This document shows, in pieces, positions 26,556 to 34,432 of a DNA stretch of 64,000 nt. This stretch comes from Pseudoxanthomonas spadix (lineage in GTDB: Bacteria; Pseudomonadota; Gammaproteobacteria; Xanthomonadales; Xanthomonadaceae). The translations under genes were made by a program, and so were the position numbers. Positions within the stretch are counted from its first letter, which is position 1. Each line of letters opens with the position of its first letter. The notes beneath the pieces were generated by a model that worked only from the letters and a program-made list of their open reading frames with translations, did no database searches and was not told where the DNA came from. Where the stretch lies: assembly GCF_003703395.1 (NCBI RefSeq), contig NZ_RDQN01000006.1, forward strand, positions 1 through 64,000, in the 5' to 3' direction.

Positions 26556-27338
26556 ATGAAGCCTCTCCTGATGTTCGCGCTGGCCGCCCTGGCCAGCACC
26601 CCGGTCGCGGCGCGCTCGCCGCAAGTCAGTGCCGCCCCGGACATCGGCCGCAAGCCGGCCCCGGACAGGCCTGCCGGCCGAAGCGGTGGCACTTCGCCCG
26701 ATGGCCTGCCTGACCTGTCGCAGCTGGCGCCCGATGCCGATCCGCAGGTGCTGGCGCTGGGCCTGTCGGCGATGCAATGCGCGCAGGCCCACGGCACCGG
26801 GGTTGATGCGCGGCGGCTGGCGGTGATCGACTACAGCCGTTCCTCGCTGACCCCGCGGTTGTGGGTGTTCGACCTGGCCCAGCGCAAGCTGCTCTACAAG
26901 GAGCTGGTCGCCCACGGCCAGGGCTCGGGGGGCGATGTGCCCGACCGCTTTTCCAACGAGGACGGCACCCACGCCTCCAGCCTGGGCCTGTTCTATACGC
27001 GCGACACCTACCAGGGCAAGAATGGGTATTCGCTGCGCATGCAGGGCCTGGAGCGTGGCTTCAACGATGCCGCGATGCGCCGCGCCATCGTCATGCACGG
27101 CGCACCCTACGTGAACGCCGACAGCGGCAGGAAGATGGGCCGGCTGGGCCGCAGCTGGGGCTGCCCGGCGCTGCGCGCGGCCATGGCCAGGCCGATCATC
27201 GAGGTGATGAAGGACGGCCAGTTCGTGTTTTCATATTCGCCGCAGCAGGCCTGGCTGACCCGCTCCTCGCTGGCCCAGTGCGCGATGGCGCGCCTGCACG
27301 GGCGCCCGGACCCGGGCAAGGCCCTTGCCACGCGCTGA
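26556..27338 (+). CDS. L,D-transpeptidase-like murein protein (YkuD_2 / catalytic-domain family)
   Basis: This 260-residue exported protein has a signal peptide at 1-19 (LALAALASTPVAARS-like) and a domain resembling the murein L,D-transpeptidase catalytic family: LAVIDYSRSSLTPRLWVFDL, ELVAHGQGSGGD, VMHGAPYV, and the active-site region GRSWGCPALR with the expected His and Cys. It would act on peptidoglycan stem peptides in the periplasm. A TAGAAT -10-like box at 26544-26549 lies only 6 bp before the ATG, so the mRNA may be nearly leaderless. Another L,D-transpeptidase gene follows 196 bp downstream. Confidence 0.82.
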   Translation: MKPLLMFALAALASTPVAARSPQVSAAPDIGRKPAPDRPAGRSGGTSPDGLPDLSQLAPDADPQVLALGLSAMQCAQAHGTGVDARRLAVIDYSRSSLTPRLWVFDLAQRKLLYKELVAHGQGSGGDVPDRFSNEDGTHASSLGLFYTRDTYQGKNGYSLRMQGLERGFNDAAMRRAIVMHGAPYVNADSGRKMGRLGRSWGCPALRAAMARPIIEVMKDGQFVFSYSPQQAWLTRSSLAQCAMARLHGRPDPGKALATR

Positions 27339-27400
27339 GGATCACCCCATCAAGGCCGCGGCGCTGAAGCTTGAGGTTGGGATGGGTGCCCGGCACTGCC

Positions 27401-27429
27401 CCCTCCCTTTCGCATCGCGAAGGGGAGGG
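27401..27429. repeat. GC-rich hairpin between the two transpeptidase genes
   Basis: CCCTCCCTTTCGC (27401-27413) faces GCGAAGGGGAGGG (27417-27429), a 13-bp stem with one mismatch, flanked by further C- and G-runs. It resembles the 'ccctcccc...cgc' repeat type also present inside murL (55490-55640). Confidence 0.55.
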
Positions 27430-27534
27430 AGGGGGCCAGAAGCAGGCAAGGGCCGTGGCGCGAGGGCGAGGGGGCTTCGGCGCACTTGGGACTCGGCCTG
27501 CCTTGTACCGACCCGTCCTGGCCATGGAGGCCCG

Positions 27535-28587
27535 ATGCGCCATCGCTTCGCCTTGCTGCTGTCCACGCTGCTGCTGTGCCTGGTGCCGCAGGCCCTGGCG
27601 GCAGTGCCGTTCTGGGGCGACAGGCAGTCCAGCCCGGTTGACACGCCCCCTGCCATGCTCAAGCCCGGCCAATGGGTCTGGGCTGGCAGCAGCACCGGAA
27701 ACGCCGGGCCGATGGCGGTGATCGTCAGCCTGACCGAACAGCGCGCCTACGTGTACCGCAACGGCATCCTCATGGCCTGGACCACGATCAGCAGCGGCAA
27801 GGCCGGCTACGAGACGCCCACCGGGGTGTTCACCATCCTGCAGAAGGACAAGGACCACCGTTCCAACCTGTACAACAACGCGGCCATGCCCTACCAGCAG
27901 CGGCTGACCTGGGGCGGCGTGGCGCTGCATGCCGGCGGCCTGCCCGGCTATCCCGAATCGCACGGTTGCGTGCACCTGCCCAGTGCGTTTGCGGAAAAAC
28001 TGTTCGCGGCCTCCAACCTGGGCATGACCGTGGTGGTGTCCGAGGAAGGCAAGACGCCGCCGGCGCTGGTCCATCCCGGCGCACTCAGTCCGATCGATCC
28101 AACCACCGGCAAGGACCTGGACATCCCGCTGCTGGAAGACGGCCGCGCCTGGCGCTGGGAACCGGAGCGGGCGCCGGACGGCCCGGTCTCCATCGTGCTC
28201 AGCCGCAGCGACCGGATCCTGTTCGTCTACCGCAATGGCATCGAGATCGGCCGCACCCGGATCGCCCTGAACAGTCCGACCCCGCGTACCGGCACCCATG
28301 CCTACATCGTCGCGGCCGGCAATGACCCGCCCGCGACCGGCGCAGTCGACGCTGGCCAACACATGCGGTCCTGGATTGCCATCGGCGTGCCCGGGCGCGA
28401 GGACGAGGCCGGCGCGCCGTTGCCGGCCGAGGAAGCCAACCAGGTGGTGGTCCCCGATGACTTCAAGGCACTGGTGCTGCCGCTGGTCCAGCCCGGCACG
28501 GTGCTGGTGGCCACCGACGCCAGCGTGCTGCCGCAGACCACCGGCGCTCACCTGCAGGTGATCGACTCCGATCCGCCGGAGCAATAA
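27535..28587 (+). CDS. L,D-transpeptidase (YkuD) with duplicated half
   Basis: This 350-residue exported protein has a signal peptide at about 1-21 (LLLSTLLLCLVPQALAA) and a YkuD domain (MAVIVSLTEQRAYVYRNGIL, SGKAGYETPTGVFTI, ALHAGGLPGYPESHGCVHLP) with the catalytic His/Cys motif SHGCVHLP. It would make 3-3 cross-links or attach lipoproteins to peptidoglycan. A second, similar half (about 215-265: VSIVLSRSDRILFVYRNGIE, then TGTHAYIVAAGND) repeats the first part of the fold but has no His/Cys site. It follows another L,D-transpeptidase gene on the same strand. Confidence 0.9.
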   Translation: MRHRFALLLSTLLLCLVPQALAAVPFWGDRQSSPVDTPPAMLKPGQWVWAGSSTGNAGPMAVIVSLTEQRAYVYRNGILMAWTTISSGKAGYETPTGVFTILQKDKDHRSNLYNNAAMPYQQRLTWGGVALHAGGLPGYPESHGCVHLPSAFAEKLFAASNLGMTVVVSEEGKTPPALVHPGALSPIDPTTGKDLDIPLLEDGRAWRWEPERAPDGPVSIVLSRSDRILFVYRNGIEIGRTRIALNSPTPRTGTHAYIVAAGNDPPATGAVDAGQHMRSWIAIGVPGREDEAGAPLPAEEANQVVVPDDFKALVLPLVQPGTVLVATDASVLPQTTGAHLQVIDSDPPEQ

Positions 28588-28635
28588 CCGGCGGCTCGGG
28601 AATCTGGATAGACCACCCTCGCCGGCTGCGCGCCC

Positions 28636-30234
28636 TTATCGCAAATCCGAAATGACCACCTGTGCGGCATTGTGGCCTGGCGCGCCGGTCACCCCACCAC
28701 CGGGATGGGTGCCCGAGCCACACAGGTAAAGGCCCGGGATCGCCCCGCGATAGCCCGCCTGGCCCAGCGCCGGGCGCGCGCTGAACAACTGGTTGAGCGA
28801 GAGCGCGCCGTGGAAGATGTCGCCGCCGACCAGGCCGAAATCGCGCTCCAGGTCCAGTGGACTGTTGATCTGCCGGCCCAGCACCGATGCAGCAAAACCC
28901 GGGGCGTAGCGCTCGACCGTGGCGATCATCAGGTCGGCCACGTGCTCGCGGTGATCGTCCCAGCTGCGGCCGTTGGGCAGTTCCGGCGCGACGTGCTGGC
29001 AGAACAGGCTGGCGACGTGTTTGCCGGCCGGCGCGAGCGAATCGTCCAGGGTCGAGGGAATCAGCAGCTCGACGATCGGCGCGCGCGACCAGCCGTGTGC
29101 CCTGGCATCCAGGTAGGCGCGATCCATGTAATCCAGCGACGGCGCCAGGATGATGCCGGCGGTGAGGTGGTCGCCCTCGCCCGGCAGCGCGGTGAACGAG
29201 GGCAGCCGGTCCAGCGCCACGTTCATGCGGAAGGTGCCCGAGCCGCAGCGCCAGTGCGCCATGCGTTCGGCAGTGGCCGGCGGCACGTGTTCGGCGCGCA
29301 GCAGGCGCTGGTAGAGCAGCTTGGGATTGACGTTGGCGACCACGCTGCGCGCGCGCAGGATTTCGCCGGTATGCAGGCGCACGCCGACCGCGCGGCCGCC
29401 TTCGACCAGCACCTGATCCACGCCGGCATCGGTGCGGATCGTGGCGCCGGCCGCGCGCGCGGAGGCAGCCATCGCCTGGGTGATCGCCCCCATGCCGCCG
29501 ATCGCGTGGCCCCAGGCGCCCTTGACCCCGTCGACCTCGCCGAACACGTGGTGCAGCAGCACGTAGGCGCTGCCCGGCGTGTACGGACTGGCGTAGTTTC
29601 CGACCACGCCGTCGAAGCCGAACAGCGCCTTGATCGGCGCGCTCTCGAACCAGCGGTCCAGGTACTCGGCCGCGGAGATGGTGAACAGGTCCAGCAGCTC
29701 CTGGCGCAGGGTCTGGTCCAGGGCCAGCAGCCGGCGGCCGAGCCCGGCGCCGCGCAGCAGCTCGGGCAGGGCCTTCCACCAGCCGTCGCTGGTGATGTTC
29801 GGCGGCGGCTGCAGGGCCAGCGCGCGCAGCACCTCGGCGATGGCTTCAAGGCGTGCCTGGTAGGCGGGCAAGGCCTGTGCATCGCGGGTGGAGAACCTGG
29901 CCACCTGCGCGGCGGTCTGGCCGGCGCCGGTCAGCAGGTAGCGGCCATCGGGCAGCGGCAGGAAGTTGTCGCGCCGGCGCTGGACGATGCGCAGGCCATG
30001 GCCGCGCAGGTCCAGCTCGTCGATCACCCTGGGCTGCAGCAGCGAGACGGTGTAGGAGGCGACCGAATTGCGGAAGCCAGGATGGAATTGTTCGGTCACC
30101 GCCGCGCCGCCGACCACGCTGCGCCGTTCCAGCACGGTGACCTTCAGGCCCGCCCGGGCCAGGTAGGCCGCGCACACCAGGCCGTTGTGGCCGCCGCCGA
30201 TCAGCAGCGCATCGCAGGGGGAATGGACCGTCAT
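28636..30234 (-). CDS. CrtI/phytoene-desaturase-like FAD-dependent oxidoreductase
   Basis: This 532-residue protein has an FAD-binding N-terminus (ALLIGGGHNGLVCAAYLARA, then VTVLERRSVVGGAAVTEQFH) and a C-terminal motif GLYLCGSGTHPGGGVTGAPG as in the CrtI/PYROXD2 group of amine-oxidase-type flavoproteins. The substrate is unknown; carotenoid desaturation is only one possibility, and no crt genes are nearby. The ATG at 30234 gives the usual start; an in-frame extension upstream looks non-coding. It is divergent from the CHASE2 gene at 30377. Confidence 0.85.
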   Translation of the reverse strand: MTVHSPCDALLIGGGHNGLVCAAYLARAGLKVTVLERRSVVGGAAVTEQFHPGFRNSVASYTVSLLQPRVIDELDLRGHGLRIVQRRRDNFLPLPDGRYLLTGAGQTAAQVARFSTRDAQALPAYQARLEAIAEVLRALALQPPPNITSDGWWKALPELLRGAGLGRRLLALDQTLRQELLDLFTISAAEYLDRWFESAPIKALFGFDGVVGNYASPYTPGSAYVLLHHVFGEVDGVKGAWGHAIGGMGAITQAMAASARAAGATIRTDAGVDQVLVEGGRAVGVRLHTGEILRARSVVANVNPKLLYQRLLRAEHVPPATAERMAHWRCGSGTFRMNVALDRLPSFTALPGEGDHLTAGIILAPSLDYMDRAYLDARAHGWSRAPIVELLIPSTLDDSLAPAGKHVASLFCQHVAPELPNGRSWDDHREHVADLMIATVERYAPGFAASVLGRQINSPLDLERDFGLVGGDIFHGALSLNQLFSARPALGQAGYRGAIPGLYLCGSGTHPGGGVTGAPGHNAAQVVISDLR

Positions 30235-30376
30235 TTTTCGTAGAATCCGTGACCACTTGTACAGTCTGTCGCTGGCGTGCATCCCACCGCGCCGATCAGG
30301 GGAAGGACCGCAATGGACCACCACAGGGGTGCCGGCCAACACCGAGCGCGCAGGTTAGCGTGAACAGGCCCCCGGC

Positions 30377-32014
30377 ATGCTTGGGCCACCCGTTTGCCCG
30401 ATGCGCCCGCTGACCCGGTCGTCGCGGCGCACGCATGGGCAGGTGCGCGCCCGGGTGCTGGCTGCGCTGGGCGCGGTGGCGCTGCTGGTGCTGCTGACCC
30501 TGTCGGAGGTGACCCTGCCGCTGGACCAGGCGCTGTTCGACCTGGCCGCGCGCAACGGCCGGCAGCAAGGTAACCACCAGGTCGTGGTGGTGGCCATCGA
30601 CCCGGACAGCATCGCCCGGCTGGGCCCGTGGCCCTGGCCGCGGCACCAACTGGCGCAGCTGGTCGATCGCCTGTCCGCGGCCGGCACCCGCGCCATCGGC
30701 CTGCACCTGCTGCTGGCCCAGCCCAGCCTGTACGACCCGCGCGGCGATGCGCTGCTGGCCCAGGCGATGGTCCGCGACGGCGCGGTGGTCATGCCGGTGG
30801 TGGCCGAACCGGCCTCGCCCAACGCACCAGCCACCGCCATCCTGCCCGCGCCCGAGCTGATGGCCGCCGCCGCGGGGCTGGGCCATACCGAGGTGATCAC
30901 CGACCAGAACGGCATGGGCCGGCGCCTGGCCCTGCACGCCGGCCTGGGTCGTCCGGACTGGCCGGCCTTTGCCCTGGCGCTGAAGGACCTGGCCCAGGCC
31001 AGTACACCGCCGCCGCAACCGCGGGCGCTGTTCGAAGGCCCATCGCCAACACCGCAGGACTGGGTCCGCGCCGATACCGTGCTGGTGCCCGATTCCGGCA
31101 GTGCCGGCGATATCGCCCGTGTTTCGGCCGCCTCGGTGCTGGCTGGCGCCCTCGGCCCGGAGGCCTTCGCCGGGCGCATCGCGATCATCGGCCGCACCGA
31201 CCTGGGGCCGGACCAGCGCCTGTCCCTGCCCGGGGCGCCGGGCAGCCTGGCGCGGGTCGAATTCCAGGCCCACGCCCTGGCGCGCCTGCTCGAAGGGAGC
31301 GCGGTGTGGCCGATGCCGGTCGGGCCGCAGCTGCTGCTGTCGACGGTCCTGGTGACCCTGCCGCTGCTGCTGCTCGGCCTGCCCGGCCTGCGCGGGCTGT
31401 GGTTCCCGATGACGCTGGTCCTGGTGCTGCTGATGTCCTGGACGCTGCTGCGGGCCGGGGTGTGGTTCCCGCCGACGCCGGCGCTGCTGGTGCTGGGGCT
31501 CGGCCTGGCAGCGGGCGCGCGCTCGGCCTGGCAACGCGCGCGCCGGCGCGGCCTGACCGATCCGGAAACCGGGGTGGCCAACCGGCTGTGCTTCGAAAAC
31601 CGCCTGGAAAGCGAGACCCGGCGCGCCCGGCGCGAAGGCCGACCGCTGTCGCTGCTGCTGATCGAAGCGCGCAGCACCTCCTCGCACTCGCCCGGCAGCG
31701 TCGGCGACCTCGCTGCGGCGCTGGCCTCGGGGCTGCGCCTGCGCGCGCAGGCGCCGCAGGACCTGATCGCGCGCCTGGATGCCTCACGCTTCGCCGCACT
31801 GCTGCCGGGCACGGCCCTGCACGTGGCCGCCGCCCTGGCCACCGCACTGATGGTCGACCTGGAAGGCCGCCCGGGTCGTCCCGGCCCGGCCACCGCCGGC
31901 CGGGCGCTGCGCATGGGCCTGGCCAGCCTGCAGCCCGAAGACGCCCGCGGCGCAGACCTGCTGCTGCGCGCCACCCGCGACCTGGTCACCGTGCGCGATC
32001 CCATCGCGCGTTGA
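30377..32014 (+). CDS. CHASE2-domain membrane sensor with degenerate GGDEF domain
   Basis: This 545-residue protein has one N-terminal membrane helix (VLAALGAVALLVLLTL), an extracytoplasmic CHASE2 sensor domain of about 270 residues (VVVVAIDPDSIARLGPWPWP; the strand FAGRIAIIGRTDLGP), then three helices near 320-390 and a C-terminal domain that starts like a GGDEF domain (LTDPETGVANRLCFENRLE). Where RxGGDEF should be, it reads RLDASRFAALLPG, so it should not make c-di-GMP. It may bind nucleotide or signal by contact. The start could also be ATG 30401. It precedes the tandem M13 peptidase genes. Confidence 0.82.
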   Translation: MLGPPVCPMRPLTRSSRRTHGQVRARVLAALGAVALLVLLTLSEVTLPLDQALFDLAARNGRQQGNHQVVVVAIDPDSIARLGPWPWPRHQLAQLVDRLSAAGTRAIGLHLLLAQPSLYDPRGDALLAQAMVRDGAVVMPVVAEPASPNAPATAILPAPELMAAAAGLGHTEVITDQNGMGRRLALHAGLGRPDWPAFALALKDLAQASTPPPQPRALFEGPSPTPQDWVRADTVLVPDSGSAGDIARVSAASVLAGALGPEAFAGRIAIIGRTDLGPDQRLSLPGAPGSLARVEFQAHALARLLEGSAVWPMPVGPQLLLSTVLVTLPLLLLGLPGLRGLWFPMTLVLVLLMSWTLLRAGVWFPPTPALLVLGLGLAAGARSAWQRARRRGLTDPETGVANRLCFENRLESETRRARREGRPLSLLLIEARSTSSHSPGSVGDLAAALASGLRLRAQAPQDLIARLDASRFAALLPGTALHVAAALATALMVDLEGRPGRPGPATAGRALRMGLASLQPEDARGADLLLRATRDLVTVRDPIAR

Positions 32015-32147
32015 GCGCTCCTGCGCCGGCGCGCGGCGTCCATGACCTTCGACACCGGCCCCGCGCACCGCCGCCACGCTACAGTCCTGCGGTTGTCCCG
32101 GCCCTGCGGGACGCGCCTGTCGTCGCGGCATATCCAACGGAGTCCAC

Positions 32148-34256
32148 GTGAGCACGCCCAAGACCAAGATCCTGCTGCTGTCCCTGTCCATCGCCGCCGC
32201 GCTGGCCGCCTGCAAGAAACCCGACGCGCCCACCGCGGCTGCGCCTGCCCCGGCCGCCGACACCGCCGCGCCCAAGGCGCTGCGCGTGGACCAGTCCAGG
32301 CTGCCCCCCTTCAGCGGCTTCCAGATCGGCGATCTGGACCCAGCCGTCAACGTCTGCAGCGACCTCAACGCCTATGCCAACGCCCGCTGGCTCAAGGCCA
32401 ATCCGGTGCCGGGCGACCGCACCAGCTGGGGCAGCTTCGAGGTGCTGAGCGAGCGCTCGGAAGCCATCCAGCGACAGCTGGCCGAACAGGCTGCCGCCGA
32501 CACCGCCGCCACCGGCGTGGAAAAGATCGTCGGCGACTTCTGGGCCACCGGCATGGATGAGGCCAGGATCGAGCAGCAGGGCCTGGCCCCGATCAAGGAC
32601 GAGCTGGCTGCCATCGATGGCCTCGGCGACCAGGCCAAGATCACCGACTACCTGCGCACCCGCGCGGCCAAGGGCCAGAACACGCTGTTCGGCTTCGGTG
32701 CCAGCCCGGACTTCAACAATTCGGACATGAACATCGCCTATGCCTTCCAGGGCGGGCTGGGCCTGCCCGATCCGGAGTACTACACCGGCGCCGAGAACAA
32801 GCCCAAGCTGGACGCCTATCAGGCGCACATCGCCAAGACGCTGGAGCTGGCCGGCGTGGCCGCCGATGCCGCCGCCGCCCAGGCCCGCGACGTGATCGCC
32901 TTCGAAACGCGCCTGGCCAAGGTCTCCAAGACCAGCACCGAGCTGTCGCGCAAGGTCGAACTGGCCTACAACCCGGTGTCGCTGGAACAGGCCGACCAGT
33001 TGACCCCCAACTGGTCCTGGAGCGAGTTCTTCAAGTCCCAGGGCGTGGCCGCGCCGCAGATGTTCTCGCTGGCCATCCCGGCCTTCCACCATGAAGTGTC
33101 CAAGATGCTGGCCGACACCGCGCCGGCGGCCTGGCAGGCGTACCTGCGCTTCCACACCATCGACAGCGCCAGTCCGTACCTGAGCAAGCCGTTCGTGGAT
33201 GAGAACTTCGCCTTCTGGAACCAGACCCTGCGCGGCCAGAAGGAGCTCCGTCCGCGCTGGAAGCGCGTGCTGGCCACCCTCAACCGCCAGGCCGGCGAGA
33301 CCCTGGGCCAGCTGTACGTCAAGACCACCTTCCCGCCCGAGGCCAAGGCGCAGATGGGAGCCCTGGTGGGCAACCTGCGCACCGCGCTCAAGGCGCGCAT
33401 CGAGCAGCTGGACTGGATGAGCCCGCAGACCAAACAGAAGGCCCTGGCCAAGTGGGAGACCTTCACTCCCAAGATCGGCTATCCGGACAAGTGGCGTGAG
33501 TGGAGCGGGCTGAACACCGGCCGCGACAGCTACCTGGGCAACGTGCTGGCCGCCCAGCAGTTCAACTACAGGTTCGACCTGTCCAAGATCGGCAAGCCGG
33601 TGGACCGCACCGAATGGGGCATGACCCCGCAGACCATCAATGCCTACTACAACCCGCAGCAGAACGAGATCGTGTTCCCGGCCGCGATCCTGCAGCCGCC
33701 GTTCTTCGATCCCAAGGCCGATCCGGCCATGAACTACGGCGGCATCGGCGCGGTGATCGGCCACGAAATGACCCACGGCTACGACGACCAGGGTGCCAAG
33801 TTCGGCTCGAAGGGCAACTTCGAGAACTGGTGGACCCAGGCCGACGAGCAGGGCTTCAAGTCGCGCACCGGCAAGCTGGTGGAGCAGTTCAACGGCTACA
33901 CCACCGCCGACGGCGGCCAGGTCAGGGGTGACCTCACCCTGGGCGAGAACATCGCCGATCTGGGCGGCCTGAACACCGCCTACGACGCAATGAAGGTGGC
34001 CGAGCAGGGCAAGCCCGATCCCAAGGTCGACGGCCTGACCCAGGACCAGCGCTTCTTCCTCAACTGGGCCACGGTGTGGCGCCGCAACTTCACCCCGGAA
34101 GAACTGGCCGTGCGCCTGAAGACCGATCCGCACGCCCCGGCCAACTTCCGCGCCATCGGCGCTCCGTCCAACATGCCGGCCTTCGCCCAGGCGTTCGACT
34201 GCAAGCCCGGCGATGCGATGGTGCGCACCGGCGAGCAGCAGGTGGTGATCTGGTAG
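32148..34256 (+). CDS. M13-family zinc endopeptidase (PepO-like), lipoprotein
   Basis: This 702-residue protein has a lipoprotein signal (AAALAACKKPDAP; Cys near residue 21). It carries the neprilysin-type motifs NAYYNPQQNEIVFPAAILQP for substrate binding, HEMTH at 539-543 (zinc ligands H539 and H543, catalytic E540) and GENIADLGGL with the third ligand E600. It therefore looks fully catalytic, cutting peptides in the periplasm. A strong terminator follows (34282-34313). A closely related but altered paralogue begins 176 bp downstream. Confidence 0.94.
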   Translation: MSTPKTKILLLSLSIAAALAACKKPDAPTAAAPAPAADTAAPKALRVDQSRLPPFSGFQIGDLDPAVNVCSDLNAYANARWLKANPVPGDRTSWGSFEVLSERSEAIQRQLAEQAAADTAATGVEKIVGDFWATGMDEARIEQQGLAPIKDELAAIDGLGDQAKITDYLRTRAAKGQNTLFGFGASPDFNNSDMNIAYAFQGGLGLPDPEYYTGAENKPKLDAYQAHIAKTLELAGVAADAAAAQARDVIAFETRLAKVSKTSTELSRKVELAYNPVSLEQADQLTPNWSWSEFFKSQGVAAPQMFSLAIPAFHHEVSKMLADTAPAAWQAYLRFHTIDSASPYLSKPFVDENFAFWNQTLRGQKELRPRWKRVLATLNRQAGETLGQLYVKTTFPPEAKAQMGALVGNLRTALKARIEQLDWMSPQTKQKALAKWETFTPKIGYPDKWREWSGLNTGRDSYLGNVLAAQQFNYRFDLSKIGKPVDRTEWGMTPQTINAYYNPQQNEIVFPAAILQPPFFDPKADPAMNYGGIGAVIGHEMTHGYDDQGAKFGSKGNFENWWTQADEQGFKSRTGKLVEQFNGYTTADGGQVRGDLTLGENIADLGGLNTAYDAMKVAEQGKPDPKVDGLTQDQRFFLNWATVWRRNFTPEELAVRLKTDPHAPANFRAIGAPSNMPAFAQAFDCKPGDAMVRTGEQQVVIW

Positions 34257-34281
34257 GCGCCACCAAGGCGATGGTTCTGAG

Positions 34282-34313
34282 GCGGCGTGGCGGGTCCGGC
34301 ACGCCGCTTTTTT
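34282..34313 (+). terminator. Rho-independent terminator after the first M13 gene
   Basis: GCGGCGTG (34282-34289) pairs with CACGCCGC (34300-34307), with a 10-base loop and TTTTTT directly after. It separates the two M13 genes into different transcripts. Confidence 0.85.
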
Positions 34314-34432
34314 CTTTGATCCTGTTTCCCGCCCCGCGCGGCTTTCCCGGGCTGCCCGGGCGCTGGGCGACAGGCGGGCGCGGACCGGTGGCTTGCTAGA
34401 ATCGGCCCTTCCACCGCCGGATATCACCCCAG

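Noticed and set aside
28636-30234. Carotenoid biosynthesis gene (crtI)
   Set aside because: The family is broad and no other carotenoid genes are in the window.
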